Below, piece by piece: positions 42,382 through 54,001 of a stretch of DNA of 64,000 nucleotides. Origin of the DNA: Ypsolopha sequella (Eukaryota; Arthropoda; Insecta; Lepidoptera; Ypsolophidae). The DNA lies in the NCBI GenBank assembly GCA_934047225.1, contig OW203987.1, positions 30,585,501 through 30,649,500 on the forward strand. The letters are read 5' to 3'. The position numbers were made by a program, and so were the translations under genes. Position 1 is the stretch's first letter. The number at the start of each line of letters is the position of its first letter. Below the pieces are notes generated by a model. That model made no database searches and had not been told where the DNA came from. It worked only from the letters and a program-made list of their open reading frames with translations.

Positions 42382-43045
42382 TGAAAGGCAGTATCTATGT
42401 CAATGTTTGAAAGGCAGTATCTATGTCAATGTTTGAAAGGCAGTATCTATGTTAATGTTTGAAAGGTAGTATCTATGTCAATGTTTGAAAGGCAGTATCT
42501 ATGTTAATGTTTGAAAGGAAGTATCTATGTCAATGTTTGAAAGGCAGTATCTATGTCAATGTTTGAAAGGTAGTATCTATGTCAATGTTTGAAAGGCAGT
42601 ATCTATGTTAATGTTTGAAAGGCAGTATCTATGTCAATGTTTGAAAGGCAGTATCTATGTCAATGTTTGAAAGGCAGTATCTATGTCAATGTTTGAAAGG
42701 CAGTATCTATGTTAATGTTTGAAAGGTAGTATCTATGTCAATGTTTGAAAGGCAGTATCTATGTTAATGTTTGAAAGGCAGTATCTATGTCAATGTTTGA
42801 AAGGCAGTATCTATGCTAATGTTTGAAAGGCAGTATCTATGTCAATGTTTGAAAGGCAGTATCTATGTTAATGTTTGAAAGGCAGTATCTATGTCAATGT
42901 TTGAAAGGCAGTATCTATGTTAATGTTTGAAAGACAGTATCTATGTCAATGTTTGAAAGGCAGTATCTATGTCAATGTTTGAAAGGCAGTATCTATGTTA
43001 ATGTTTGAAAGGCAGTATCTATGTCAATGTTTGAAATGCAGTATC
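42382..43045. repeat. 26-bp minisatellite, 25 copies plus a partial
   Basis: Unit TGAAAGGCAGTATCTATG then TCAATGTT, 26 bases, 25 copies to 43031 without an indel. Variation is limited to GTCAATG/GTTAATG/GCTAATG and AAGGC/AAGGT/AAGGA/AAGAC. Confidence 0.95.
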
Positions 43046-44633
43046 ATTTTTATGCGTTGAACTATAGGTGTATACTTTATTTCGTACATTATTATGAGGT
43101 TTTAAATATGAGTATGTTCTTGAATATTCATTTCAAGTTGATACCTCAACCTGTCAACAGACAGACGGTCAATAAAGTAATTATATAATGGTTTCGTTGG
43201 GAGATGTCGATAATGGATGAAATTGTTTATTGTTTAATTGATAAAAACAAAAATCGATAATTTTATTGGTTAAAAATATTTGTTAATATTTTTATTGAAT
43301 GTGGCCATTGAATAAAAAAATATTTACGAATATTTTCAAACAATAAACAAATACTCTATAATTTTTTCACTCACACACACGTATCTAAATGGTTCCAAGT
43401 AGGCTATTTTTCAAAACAACTTCGCAATCTTCACATATAATGGAAAATAACAACATTGCGACGACACGTCTTTGTTTTTCAAGTAACACAACAAAACTAA
43501 CCGAATAATCAACCAATAACCAATCGAAATATGTGTTAAAATATAAAATGTAAATATTTGCCGGAGAAGTTAATATGATATTTTTATTCGATAATGTTAA
43601 TTTTGTTTATTGAATATCATGGTTAATTTTCAATATTGGTTAAATTTAATGGTTGGTAAATGGTTATATTCATCATCTCTAGTTCCGTTGTTGTATGCGA
43701 CATCGCGCGAGTGCAGGGGCGAGTCACTGATATGTATATAATACTAGTATATGGGCAAGTAGAGACAGCAATGGAAATAAGTAACCAGGCCCAGCGCAAA
43801 CAATTTGATCCTAAGACCGACAGATGAGCTATAGATGAGATGTGAAATACTTGGTCAACACATACACATGTGCCCTGTTTGTTAAACTTATGTAACGAGT
43901 ATATATGATCAATAACACCTGTGGGTTTTAGAATCAAAGAGCGCTGGGGCTGGTTAATTATCTATTTTGCTGTCTGTACCCAGGAACATACATACAATGT
44001 CAGTATGAAATCGCCAGCTTGCCAGGCCGCCTGTCACGTTATATTTTTTTGTGGTGTAATCAGTATTCTTGTTGAGGAATTGGCAAAGTTCGTTGTACAA
44101 AACTCGGGATTTTTATAGTGTGCTTAACACTAATACAATTATTTAGATAAATTAAAACAATTACTTGTATTACTCACACTTGTACTTTAAAACATCGTTC
44201 TAAAGATAAGGAAAATGTTATTCACCATGATGACGGCAAAACGTCGTGATAAAATATACATTTACATCCGGAAATACATTTTCTCAGTGTGTGAAATTGT
44301 GAAGCAAAATGTTATCTTTATTTCGTATAGCAAAAGTGTGTAATGTCCCCAGAGACCGACGGGATGGTTACTGAAGTTCAATAATAAAATCATACAAACA
44401 AAAATATTATTATTGTAATAGCTGAACGTTGCGATTGATATCTAACTTAAACAAGTTCAAGTTGAACTACAAATTAGTATTTCAATCTTCCTATGTTATT
44501 AATTGTCAGTGGAATAAGAGCTTCCATTGGGTTCAAAATGACGTGCAAACGAGCATTCATAAAAGCTATTGAAGAAATTGCCCCAGGTTCATTTTTTCTC
44601 TTATGTGGGACAGTGAATTTTCCTTTGATTCCT
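43046..44633. other. No gene seen
   Basis: AT-rich. Frames at 43623-43937 and 43921-44118 show no domain. No repeat boundary that I can support. Confidence 0.45.
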
Positions 44634-45015
44634 TTAAGGCGCTATAGAAAAAAAAATACACTTTTAGAACTTGCATATATTATCTACTTCAGTAAAGAAG
44701 GTATTATTTTGTTAAAATAGTACATTATTTTTCTAGGGATCTGTTAAACAGAAAAATGATTGGAGAAATTCAGCTCGATAAAAAAAGTTATTGAAATGAG
44801 ATCGTTTTCCATACCATGTCTCCTGGTTTAACAATTTGGAATGACATATGGATTGCGATTATATTTTATTAGATGGGTTTTAACATTATCTAGGACCTGG
44901 TTAAACGAAATTTTGATAGCAACTCTAGTACATTTTATATTAATAAAAAACCGACTTTTTGCTATTTTACCACGAAGGGACGGCCCTCTCGCACTGAGGG
45001 TTTTTTCGCATAATA
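44634..45015. mobile_element. TTAA-edged MITE, family P1, inverted and truncated copy
   Basis: TTAAGGCGCTATAGAAAAAA at the left is the inverted equivalent of the right end of 14104-14522. Further blocks match in reverse order ('cttgcatat', 'ctacttcagta', 'ttttctagggatctgttaaa', 'ctcgcactgagggttttttc'). The far terminus is missing beyond about 45015. Confidence 0.7.
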
Positions 45016-45645
45016 CTGACGTAGTTTGATCATATTTTTCAAAGTAACTATTCAAACTCCATGTCACTTTGAAGACAGGATCTGAGATTATGATTTAATT
45101 TTAAACTGACATGTAGCTCGAACACTCGGACTCAAATTTAGCTAATTTCAAGATAATCTAAGATAATAGAATTATATCAATGAAAGAAATCGGAATGAAA
45201 ATTTTTACCTATTAAAAAATTTACTCTTTATTTTATCATCTTTATTTATTGTATTCACTAAACACTGGCATTGTAAACTAATTTGTTAAACAGATGTACG
45301 TATTTAGATGTTCGTATTCCATGATTGATAAAATCTGTTTAAAGTTCTAATAGGCTTTTGTTGTTTTTTTTTTTTTTGTGAATTTATACATATAAATATG
45401 AGAGCAAAAACTATCAAGCATTGGCTAGGAACTTTTTTATGTAGTATGCAGAAAAATATCGTTATTTTGCAGATAAGTCGTACTTCATGCAAAACTAAGA
45501 AAATGCTCGGTTTCCTTTTTGCAATACAATAATAAATTAATATACTAGAGAAGATATCAAGAACTAAATGATAGTAAATACTAATAGTAGAACTAAACGT
45601 TTGAAAATTTTGAGATCTCAGTAACGAAAGCTTAATTATTATTAT
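45016..45645. other. No gene seen
   Basis: AT-rich sequence; the 120-codon minus-strand frame (45304-45666) is unsupported. Confidence 0.45.
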
Positions 45646-45806
45646 TATTACATACGGCCTGAACACTCACGTGTGATTGTATGCCAAAGTTTTCACCGAT
45701 ACAATTTCGGCATTATCAAGGCGAGTGTCGTTCTTAGGACGACGACGCGGCGTTTACCGTCGTTGCCAGACGGGCACTGGCCGTTCAAGCCGTATGTAAT
45801 AATAAT
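45646..45806. mobile_element. Family V element with terminal inverted repeats
   Basis: TTATTATTACATACGGCCTG then AAC at the left pairs with GTTCAAGCCGTATGTAATAA at the right (one or two mismatches). The middle, 'caccgatacaatttcggcat' and 'tcgttcttaggacgacgacg', is the reverse complement of 13430-13585. About 161 bp, non-coding. Confidence 0.65.
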
Positions 45807-45884
45807 TTAGTATGTTTTAATAATATAAACGAAAGCTTATTTTCATGGAATAGTTCTAATTAATATTTACTGACACTAACTTTT

Positions 45885-47543
45885 ATGATTATTGTCCGTT
45901 CAATTAATAATTTTATTCACAATGTTCGAGGATCAAAGGGCGAGGTAATTGAATTTGGCTTGTCTGATCACACTGCACAAATTCTCAAATGTCCAGTCAA
46001 AAAAAGTGTTACAATCAACCATTGGTTCGTTATGAAGCACGACTATTCTTCTGAAAATATTGAGAAATTTAAAGACTGTCTAGCTAATTTAAACTTTAAT
46101 GAGGTCTTCGCTAGTAACGACCCCAACGTAGCTTTTAATAAATTTCATGATAATTTTAAGCTTTTCTATGATCTTTGTTTTCCACTCATAAAAGTAAAAA
46201 TTAATACACATAGAAAACCAAGGTGGATATCAAAAGGCATAATAAAATGTTGTAAGCGTCAGAGAGAGTTGCTCTGGAAATATAGGCTATCACCTAATCC
46301 AGAAAACAAAATAAAATTCAAATCATACGCTAAACAGCTGAGAATTATAACTAAACTTACTCAAAAGGCCCAAAATAATTATTGCATTCAAAATTCAACG
46401 AATAAAGCTAGAGATACATGGAAGATTATAAATAATAATAAACTAAATATACCGAAGGAAAATATAAATCAAATTAAACACAATGGAAGTACAATTACGG
46501 ATCCAAAAATAATTGCTCAAACCTTTAATGAACATTTTACTAATATCGTGACATCAAATAATGCTAATAGATTGACATGCAATAATAATAAAAGTATCAA
46601 CACGATGACATTTAATATCTCTAATTCAATGTTTATGCCCCCCACTAATCCTAAAGATATATATAACATAATTATGAAACTTAAGAACACCAATAGCACA
46701 GGTTTTGACAATATATGTACAAACGTAATAAAACAAGTGGCCCTTATTATTTCTCCTATAATAAGTCACATTGTCAATTTATGTATTGAATATGGCACAT
46801 ATCCAGATCGATTGAAAACATCAATTATAAAACCTCTTTTTAAAAAAGAAGACAAGGAAAATATGGATTTTTACCGACTTATTGCTCTTATCTCAATTTT
46901 TTCCAAAATATTTGAAAAAGTCGTATATAATAATTTAAACAATTACCTAGAAAAACATAATATATTGGCTAAAGAGCAAAAAGGTTTTAGGATCAATAAA
47001 ACGATAAATATGGTGATCTATGAATTCCTTCGCCTAATCACGATAAATATGGACAAAAAGGTTCCAATATCAGCGCTTTATATGGACATGACCAAAGCGT
47101 TTGATTTTGTAGATCATGACATTTTAATAAATAAGTTAGTGAAATACGGAATCCGTGGAAATGTTCTGAACTTGATAAAATCGTACTTAAGCGATAGAGA
47201 ACAGCAAACTCATATTAGTAAAATCTGTCATCGCACTAAAATTGAGGTAACCTACACATCGGAGACTGCTAAAATACGATATGGTGTACCACAAGGGAGC
47301 GTATTGGGGCCACTCCTATTTCTGATCTATATTAATGATCTACCTAAAGCAATAGATCATCCCATAACGTTATTCGCCGATGACAGCACTGCCATTTTCA
47401 TTGGAAATAATTTAAACACTTACGAGTCAGATATAAATAATGCCTTAGCTAATATTATAAACTGGCTTAATATAAATAATCTTGTTATAAATCTAAATAA
47501 AACAAAAATTATGCAATTTAATAATGAATATCAATTATACTAA
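45885..47543 (+). pseudogene. LINE ORF2, endonuclease end and reverse transcriptase
   Basis: 552 residues. The first 30 or so include GLSDHTAQI, the last catalytic motif (SDH) of an AP-type endonuclease, so the upstream endonuclease is lost. After a basic linker, RT blocks follow: IKPLFKKEDKENMDFYRLIA (the usual YRP is YRL here), LYMDMTKAFDFVDHDILINK, RYGVPQGSVLGPLLFLIYIN and FADD at residues 497-500. The frame ends a few residues after KTKIMQFN, where a frameshift (about 47520-47530) moves the rest into the next frame. Lys/Asn-rich composition reflects the AT-rich element. Confidence 0.87.
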
Positions 47544-48165
47544 TAATACAATTGGTGAAACGAACGTAACAAAATTTTTGGGAATACATATTGACGAGAA
47601 CTTGAATTGGAAAGCACAAATCGATATCGTATGTAAAAAACTAAATAGCTTTTCATATGCACTTTACCAACTCCGTAAAGTTGTAAATATAGACGCTGTC
47701 ATCACAGCATATCACGGTCATGTCGTGTCAACCTTGCGATTCGGCGTCATCTTCTGGGGAAATGCAACTGATAAACTTCGTCCGTTCAAAGCCCAGAAAA
47801 AATGTATCAGAGCAATGTTTTGTCTTAGACCCTCTGATACATCCAAGCCGTTTTTTAAGAAGCATAAATTACTTACTCTCCCGTGTATTTATATTTTCGA
47901 AGTCTCCATATTTGTAAAGACAAATCATGACTTATTTACTCATTTTAACAGTACAAGGCGCGTTAATAAAATCAAAACATTCCCGCGTAACACGACACAC
48001 TTCACTGAAAGTATCCTCGGTATGGCGTCTACCGTCTATAATAAACTTCCGAACTCTTTGACAGAAATTCAAAATATTGCAACATTTAAAACCAAATTAA
48101 AAGACTTTCTTGTAAAAAAAACATATTATACGGTAAAGGAGTTTTTAACAGATACAAATTTGTAA
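47524..48165 (+). pseudogene. LINE ORF2, C-terminal domain after a frameshift
   Basis: 213 residues continuing the preceding reverse transcriptase one frame over: KFLGIHIDENLNWKAQIDIV, LRFGVIFWGNATDKLRPFKA, KKCIRAMFCLRPSDTSKPFF and STVYNKLPNSLTEIQNIATF form the standard post-RT domain. It ends TAA at 48163-48165 before a 3' UTR. The ATG at 47524 is not a genuine start; the frame is a continuation broken by a small indel. Confidence 0.85.
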
Positions 48166-48452
48166 ACGTCAGGTCATTTAATTAATATTTTTTTTTTTTT
48201 AGCTTTAAGATTTTAACATGTACTTACCTAATTATTTTCTATTATTACCTAATTATTACCTAATTATAATTGTATAATATTAATTAATAGAATTCAATAG
48301 TTTATGTTTTGTTTAGTATTAAGTTGAATTTTTTGTGTGCCGAATATGGCAAAGCATATGGGACCATATTTTATCTCAAAACAACCATTTACCTATGTTT
48401 ATACAAATAAAGACTTCTGATTCTGATTCTGATTCTGTTTTATTTTCATACC

Positions 48453-48665
48453 GCTTCTGTGGCCGAGTGGTAAAGTGTTTGCCTGCTTACCCAGAGATCG
48501 TGGGTTCAATCCCCGTGGAGCACATTAATTCTTCGGCACATTAAGCTGCTAGTGCATTTGTGTCCAAAGTACAACGATAGAGCTCACTAGCACCCATCAC
48601 CTTTGGGACACCTCTGACACCCCCTCGGGGATTCAGGTAGTGACGATATGTATATTAGTCTCAGC
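48453..48665 (+). mobile_element. tRNA-derived SINE
   Basis: The head has an A box (TGGCCGAGTGGT, about 48461) and a B box (GGGTTCAATCCCC, about 48502) at tRNA-like spacing, but the flanks cannot form an acceptor stem. The body ends 'gacaccccctcggggattca' and 'gtagtgacgatatg', the same 3' module as the SINE at 61960-62300. It lies 15 bases after a LINE tail. Confidence 0.75.
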
Positions 48666-49110
48666 TACATATTATATTTTTTTTGGCCTCGAGTCTGATC
48701 AGCAGCCTTACACCTGACGTCAAAGAGTGATAGTTTTAGGCTTAGAGTATACATCATGTATCCTCATCATCTATCATGCACCTCACTATAAACGCGCGGA
48801 AACGCATAGATTCTAACGAAACTAACTTTTTCGTAATGAAGAACTAAATTCAGGGCTGTCTCAGGCACTACTTGCTTACTCTGCAGCTAGTAAATTGAAG
48901 TTTTTATACTTGTTAACAAAGTTCAAAATTCCGTGAACGAGCAAGAGACACGTAAATTCTTCGCAAAAGTCCCACATTAAAATTCAACGTCCAAGTTTCG
49001 AATACGTCGAAGTTTTCCCCGACTTTGGATTTTGAACGTAATAAAGTTTTTATCTTCACAGAAGTGTATGTTGAAACAGGATTTTCTTACTCTTTCTGTC
49101 GTGCTATATT
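48666..49110. other. No gene seen
   Basis: Intergenic sequence without a feature that I can support. Confidence 0.5.
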
Positions 49111-49165
49111 TAAAAAACCGATCAAGTGCGAGTCAGACTCGCGTGCCTAGGGTTCCGTAATTCGA
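49111..49165 (+). repeat. 5' piece of the Lepidoptera-type dispersed repeat
   Basis: 'aaaaaaccgatcaagtgcga', 'gtcagactcgcgtgcctagg' and 'gttccgtaa': the 5' module of the family at 1278-1520, truncated. Confidence 0.65.
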
Positions 49166-50269
49166 CAGTTTTGGGAACAGAAAATTTAATTTTGTCATTT
49201 TGTTTTCATAAATTAGTCAACCGCTATTATTTTTTCTGTAATTGTTACATAAGCACATATTGCCATGATTATTTTTTCATATTTTTTGGTCCAACAGTTT
49301 TGGAGATAAAGGGGAAAATACATTTGTTTGTGGTTTTTTAAGCATTTCTCGAAAAATATGCACATAAATGTAGCCAAACTATATATTTTTTACAAAATTA
49401 TTCAAGCCCTCACCCAGATATTTTTGTATCTCAAAAATGTAAAGGTTTACTCCTGAGCAAGAGCAAAACACTCGCATAATATTTTACCTATTATTTGTTC
49501 CAATTTAACAAAACATAAGACAAATAAAATAAAAAGTAAAATACGGGAGAAACTTGGAGCTCATGATGGCACGAAGCCAACTGTTCTTATGACCGAACAC
49601 GCCAACCTTCACCTGAAGCGAGCACATTAGTTCCACTGAGATCTGAGAACGGCACAAAAAATGTACATACATATGAAATAAATCTAAAAAATGTATACTT
49701 GCGATTGTCGGCCCTTGGTGAAACTTGAGACCCATCTTGAATTAAAAACACTTGTACTTATAGTTTCACTTTATTTACATGTTAACTCCCAACCGGTTTC
49801 GGATTTTACTCCATTTTCAAGGGAAGATGTTAATTAAAATATTTCACTGACTCCAGGCACTAGCTCTAAGCAACGTAGACAATGATAATGTTGACAGAAA
49901 ATAGAATTAAGTAGGTAAGTCGAAAATGTATCAGTGATGTCATGCGGTAAAATTACCCGAGAAATGGGGAATTTTCTAGGAATTTTTTAATGCTGTTATA
50001 TTTTAAGTACAATAATATATTATGTTTATTTAATATCCACTCATTTGACATTTAAACCGACATTAGTACCTAGTAAAAACATATTCAGACTGAACGGTCA
50101 CACTCAGTTCCTGTAAGCCATAGTGTAATGTGTCGGACCTTTAACTACTTCATAGATTTATAGCCGCATCGAAATCAGTGAATCAGCAGGCTCACCTGCT
50201 GTTACGTTGGTACGTAAAATCTGTTCGTGAAAAGGCGGTTACAAATAAGAGTGCGCTGTTTCAATAACA
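49166..50269. other. No gene seen
   Basis: AT-rich; contains 'aaccggtttcggattttact' (about 49793), a repeat-like module without visible termini. Confidence 0.45.
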
Positions 50270-50335
50270 AACCACACTACGAAATACCTCTGACACTCCT
50301 TCAGGAATAAATGGCGTAACGATATGTTCTGAATC
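50270..50335 (+). mobile_element. SINE 3' end fragment
   Basis: 'acctctgacactccttcagg' then 'gtaacgatatgttctg' matches the common 3' module of the SINEs at 48453 and 61960. Confidence 0.5.
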
Positions 50336-50683
50336 AAGCTTCTATTTCAGGGATAATTATAATAGAAACCTGGAGCCAAGCATAGTCAAACACAGTAACT
50401 GAGTAGGATTAAGTGCAACTGTACTCATATTTGCCCTGAGGACACTCGCCAGTACAAACGGAGTTACAGTTTAAGTCTAGTTTAACCACTGGAGACGCCG
50501 ACATAATGAGAACACTTACAGGCTGTTTCTGGATTAACTGGAGTTTACTACGGCTTTTACGTAACTGTCGGATGAATGACCTAAGGCATGTTGTATTGTT
50601 ACTGCATGATGTACTCGATAGCAAACAAATAATCTCAAATTAAATTTAATCAAGTTCATTTGCACCATGGTGTTGGAAAGGTC

Positions 50684-51106
50684 TTAAGGCGCTCTTATCC
50701 CAAAATCAGTAATTTCAAAGTCAAATAGAACTTTCAAATATATCTAAAACTTAAAAAAAAAAATACGCAATATAGTTCGAACCTTTATCTAGGTCTTCCA
50801 CGCATGTGCTACACGATCATATAAACTTTGCTTGATAGAAATAATTCACGAACACAGCATGTAATAAGACTTTTCAAATCATGCCATTTCCATAATTCCA
50901 CTCTTTTATTAACGAAACATATCTGGTAATATTGCTCTTTAAATTTTCTAGGTCGACCACGTAAGTGGGTTTTAATAAACATATCCCTTATTTTTTAACA
51001 ATTTAAAAACCGATAAAAACAACGAAAAAAGTGTGGTTATTTTCTTTACACCTTACACGTAAAGAAAAAGACAGAGAGTCACTCTTCTGGGATAAAAGCG
51101 CCTTAA
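50684..51106. mobile_element. TTAA-flanked MITE (piggyBac-like), family P2
   Basis: TTAA at 50684-50687 and 51103-51106 brackets 415 bp. The terminal repeats GGCGCTCTTATCCCA and TGGGATAAAAGCGCC pair with one mismatch in 15. Both TTAA copies and the GGCGC ends fit a piggyBac-mobilised non-autonomous element. The interior is unlike family P1 but the first bases (TTAAGGCGCT) are shared. No coding content. Confidence 0.8.
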
Positions 51107-51569
51107 GTAACATTCAGTATAGTATCAATTATGGACCCTGTGGGCACAGCAAAGTAAAGTGAGCTAGTAACTCAATTATTCAATTTCCTACTTACGAGTT
51201 ATAAATGAACACATCCGTCTGATATTTAGTTAACTAAGTACGTATTATATAGAGGTACATAGCATGCATTTGTGCATATGTGCTCTAATCTCTATCTTTA
51301 AATATAATCATTTTAATGTTTTATAGATATGATAGTAAAGGTTGGAATAGAAGTTTATGAAACTGTCACAAAGGTTATTAAAACAAGAGTGTGAGTTTAA
51401 TTGTAGTTTTGCCCTCAGTACAAGTCAAATAACTTATTTCATAAAAAAAAACATATTCAATTCACAGACACAACCTCTTAACGAGTTTTTTTATTATCTA
51501 CTAATAATAATAGATTTATTAATATGACTACTTGCAGAACGGGGGCTGGTCGCTAGTGAAGCTACCTTA
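51107..51569. other. No gene seen
   Basis: A half copy of the inverted repeat at 31081-31192 ('tatgaaactgtcacaaaggt', 'tattaaaacaagagtgtgag') lies at about 51357-51400. Confidence 0.4.
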
Positions 51570-51650
51570 TTGGTCTTGTGATTTGAGTGTCTCGAACACT
51601 AATTAGGAGGTCGCGGAGTTAGAATCCCGTTGTGACAAGATTAATAAGAA
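51570..51650 (+). mobile_element. Degenerate tRNA-like SINE head
   Basis: 'ggtcttgtgatttgagtgtc' followed by 'ggaggtcgcggagttagaat' CCC: B-box-like GGAGTTAGAATCCC, with a poor A box. Only a remnant. Confidence 0.4.
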
Positions 51651-51931
51651 AAGCCAAGTTTATTAAGTATGCAAGTTTTGTCTTAGCTTAGGTGTCAGAG
51701 CAACACTTGTTCTTGTGATGTCTTTTTAGCCTTTAACTTTGTGTTTTTTTATGTAACTTATTTGTGTTTAATTGTGAAATTTAAAATTTATTATTATTAT
51801 TATTAAGTATGCACCTGGCATAGAGTAGCTTGATCGTAACATAACCCATAGCAAAAGAGCTGCAGCAAGATTGTAGCAGGCTAAGTGCTAAAGTGTGGTC
51901 TGTGCCTACCCCCAACGAAGACCGGCGTGGA

Positions 51932-52200
51932 TATACAGGTTGTTGAAATGAAGTTGTGGAAGCCGAAACCTGGCGATAAAACTCGTCCATACGAACAAAT
52001 TTCCCTGAAAAAATTTGAGAAATCGAGAAAAAATATCTGTTGTTTCATACATTTTGGTCGGGTAGATATGTAACTTGTCTATGGAACGAATGATTTTTTT
52101 TTCGCTATTCGAGGATTGGCTCCATAGTAAAATTTGCTCGTATGGACGAGTAATTTCGCCAGTTTCCGGCTTCCGAAACTTCATCCTAACATCCAGTATA
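51932..52200. mobile_element. TA-type MITE, family M, complete copy
   Basis: TATACAGGTTGTTGAAATGA at the left and the complement TATACTGGATGTTAGGATGA at the right open terminal repeats of about 60 bases that continue through 'ctggcgataaaactcgtcca' and its complement. It matches, in inverted orientation, the LINE-split copy at 34273-35406. Confidence 0.8.
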
Positions 52201-52433
52201 AGGTAAAATTTACTCAACTGCCTGATGTCATACTGGAGAATCGGTTAGTAATCAGGAACAAGGTTTAATGGCAATACTGCAGAGACTTGGAAAAATTTTT
52301 TTTTGCTCTTTTCGAGCGATTACTGGAGCAAACATTTTTTTTAACGAATTTCTGCTGATGTGTCTTTAAACCTTGTTCCTGATCACTAATCGATTCTCCA
52401 GTATGACTTTAGGCGATTGATTAAATTTCACAT
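52201..52433. mobile_element. Palindromic MITE with about 66-base arms
   Basis: TCATACTGGAGAATCGGTTA and GTAATCAGGAACAAGGTTTA in the left arm pair with TAAACCTTGTTCCTGATCAC and TAATCGATTCTCCAGTATGA in the right. Outer bases extend the pairing to about 52203 and 52431. It directly abuts the element ending at 52200. Confidence 0.75.
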
Positions 52434-52491
52434 TACATGTTTGTATGCGTATGTATAAAAAGAGAGAAAGTGTCTTTACAACACGAGTTTA

Positions 52492-52761
52492 TATACAAGG
52501 TGACTTTTCCATCATCGTCCAAATTTATACTGGATATATTATAAGTATTCAGCGTCATGAATCGATAACAATTTCTGTGAAATTCGTATAATGAAATTTC
52601 GACTTCCCATAGTAATTCACTCCCAGTTCTGAGTGAATCACTATGGGGAGTCGAAATTTAATTTTATGAATTTTACAAAAATCGTTATTGGTTCATGATG
52701 CTGATCACTTACCAAGGCTCAAGTATGAATTTGGACGATGTTCACAAATTCACCTTGTATA
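52492..52761. mobile_element. Palindromic TA-type MITE (family N)
   Basis: TATACAAGGTGACTTTTCCA and TCATCGTCCAAATTTATACT at the left pair with AGTATGAATTTGGACGATG and CACCTTGTATA at the right. The centre is also palindromic ('gtgaatcactatgggg' with its complement), so almost the whole element can fold back. Related to 33729-33980. Confidence 0.75.
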
Positions 52762-53132
52762 TATATATATATTAGACAATTTGCAAACCAGTGTATCTCT
52801 GCTAGTATATTGTTAGAAAACTTTTAGTCTAAGATATTTGTACACTGACTTTGTCATAATAAATACTTTTTTTTTTACTTACGACTTGCACTCTGAAATA
52901 AATTGTTTTTATAACAAAAAACCAACGTCAAATACTCGTGAGCTCCTACAAACCAAATCTAATACTCACGTAGCTTTCAGTCATTGTCAAGCAAGCTGAA
53001 TAAAAACTGCAATCTCTTGAGAGGTCAGCTCGCAATTCCAAAGCCTATAAAGATGCTAAGCGGTACCGTTAAAATATTGCCATGTTTATCATTTTCCTTT
53101 AACAGTTGGAAATGGCAAGATAAGCAATAATT
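52762..53132. other. No gene seen
   Basis: AT-rich, starting with a short TA run. Confidence 0.5.
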
Positions 53133-53325
53133 TGGCTAAGAGCGAGTCGGACTCGCGCACAAATGGTTGCGTACCACCACACAAGATGAGTACTGAACCC
53201 TAAAAACATTAAGTTAGAACCATATAGATTGATATAGCAAAATTAAGACGATAAAAAACAAGCGGCTACATTGGTAGCGCCTGACAAACAACTCTACACC
53301 CTGTGTGTACGGAACCCTAATTTTA
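53133..53325 (+). repeat. Lepidoptera-type dispersed repeat, internally deleted copy
   Basis: Begins 'ggctaagagcgagtcggact' CGCGCAC and ends 'tgtgtacggaaccctaattt'; the middle modules are degraded or missing. Confidence 0.6.
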
Positions 53326-53799
53326 TTATTGTTTGTTGAAAAAACGGTAAATGTTGTGTATAAAGAAATTCTTTAATGTGACTTAAATATATTAAAATTT
53401 AAACGAGAAGCTTATTCGCCCAAAAGTTACGCAGTAACCTATTTTCATAGCAAAGCTTGAAATAGAGGTGGGAAGATTATCATTTGTGAACATAAGAAAA
53501 CTACTACGACTGTCCCTACTGTCAGATTACAATATTCAAAATTCCAAGTGGTGCTAGATAACACTAAATTCCACGCGGACGATGTCGCGGGCAATAGTTA
53601 TAATTAATAAATATTTTTTTTACCACTATAATAACTGAAACTTGAAAAGTTCAGTATTTAAAAAAAAAATTAAAACTATAAAATAGCTGTATCTATCTGT
53701 CTAAACATTGACGATATTCCAAAAAAAAAATTGCGGTGTAGGTTACTGATACAAAAAAAAAATTTTTTTCGGTATTTTTGTCGGTATTTCATGCATCAC

Positions 53800-54001
53800 G
53801 CAAAAACTACTAAACGAGTTTTGGTATGGTTACCACTGTTCAATCCTCAGTAGTGAGGCATTAATTACAAAAAAAGAAGGAAGGAAGATCATTGTTCAAT
53901 AACTTATTGTCTAACTAAAACCTGGATATTTTCTACTGCGGGAATCTCACTGTGGCCGCCTTATCTTCTTCCACGCGAACGAAGTCACGGGCATCAGCTA
54001 G
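53800..54001 (+). mobile_element. Helitron-like 3' region
   Basis: 'cacgcaaaaactactaaacg' near the start and CCACGCGAACGAAGTCACGG then GCATCAGCTAG|T at the end give the same architecture as 10893-11126. A related broken end ('ccacgcggacgatgtcgcgg') lies at about 53573. 5' terminus not certain. Confidence 0.5.

Larger units (their letters stand above)
45820..48437 (+). mobile_element. Non-LTR retrotransposon, 5'-truncated in the endonuclease
   Basis: Starts within the endonuclease domain, carries a complete reverse transcriptase in two frames (45885-47543 and 47524-48165), and ends with AATAAAGACTTCTGATTCTG and a short (TTCTGA)n tail at about 48415-48437. It is a different lineage from the LINE at 3466-6771, as the tail and sequence show. 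Exact 5' limit and target duplication not determined. Confidence 0.85.

Noticed and set aside
48458..48525. tRNA gene
   Set aside because: A and B boxes are present but the ends cannot pair as an acceptor stem, and the sequence continues into a SINE body.
50409..50624. Minus-strand 71-codon frame with receptor-like composition (SVLIMSASPVVKLDLN)
   Set aside because: I briefly considered the C-terminus of an insect chemoreceptor, but there is no diagnostic motif, no upstream exon and no splice site that I can defend.
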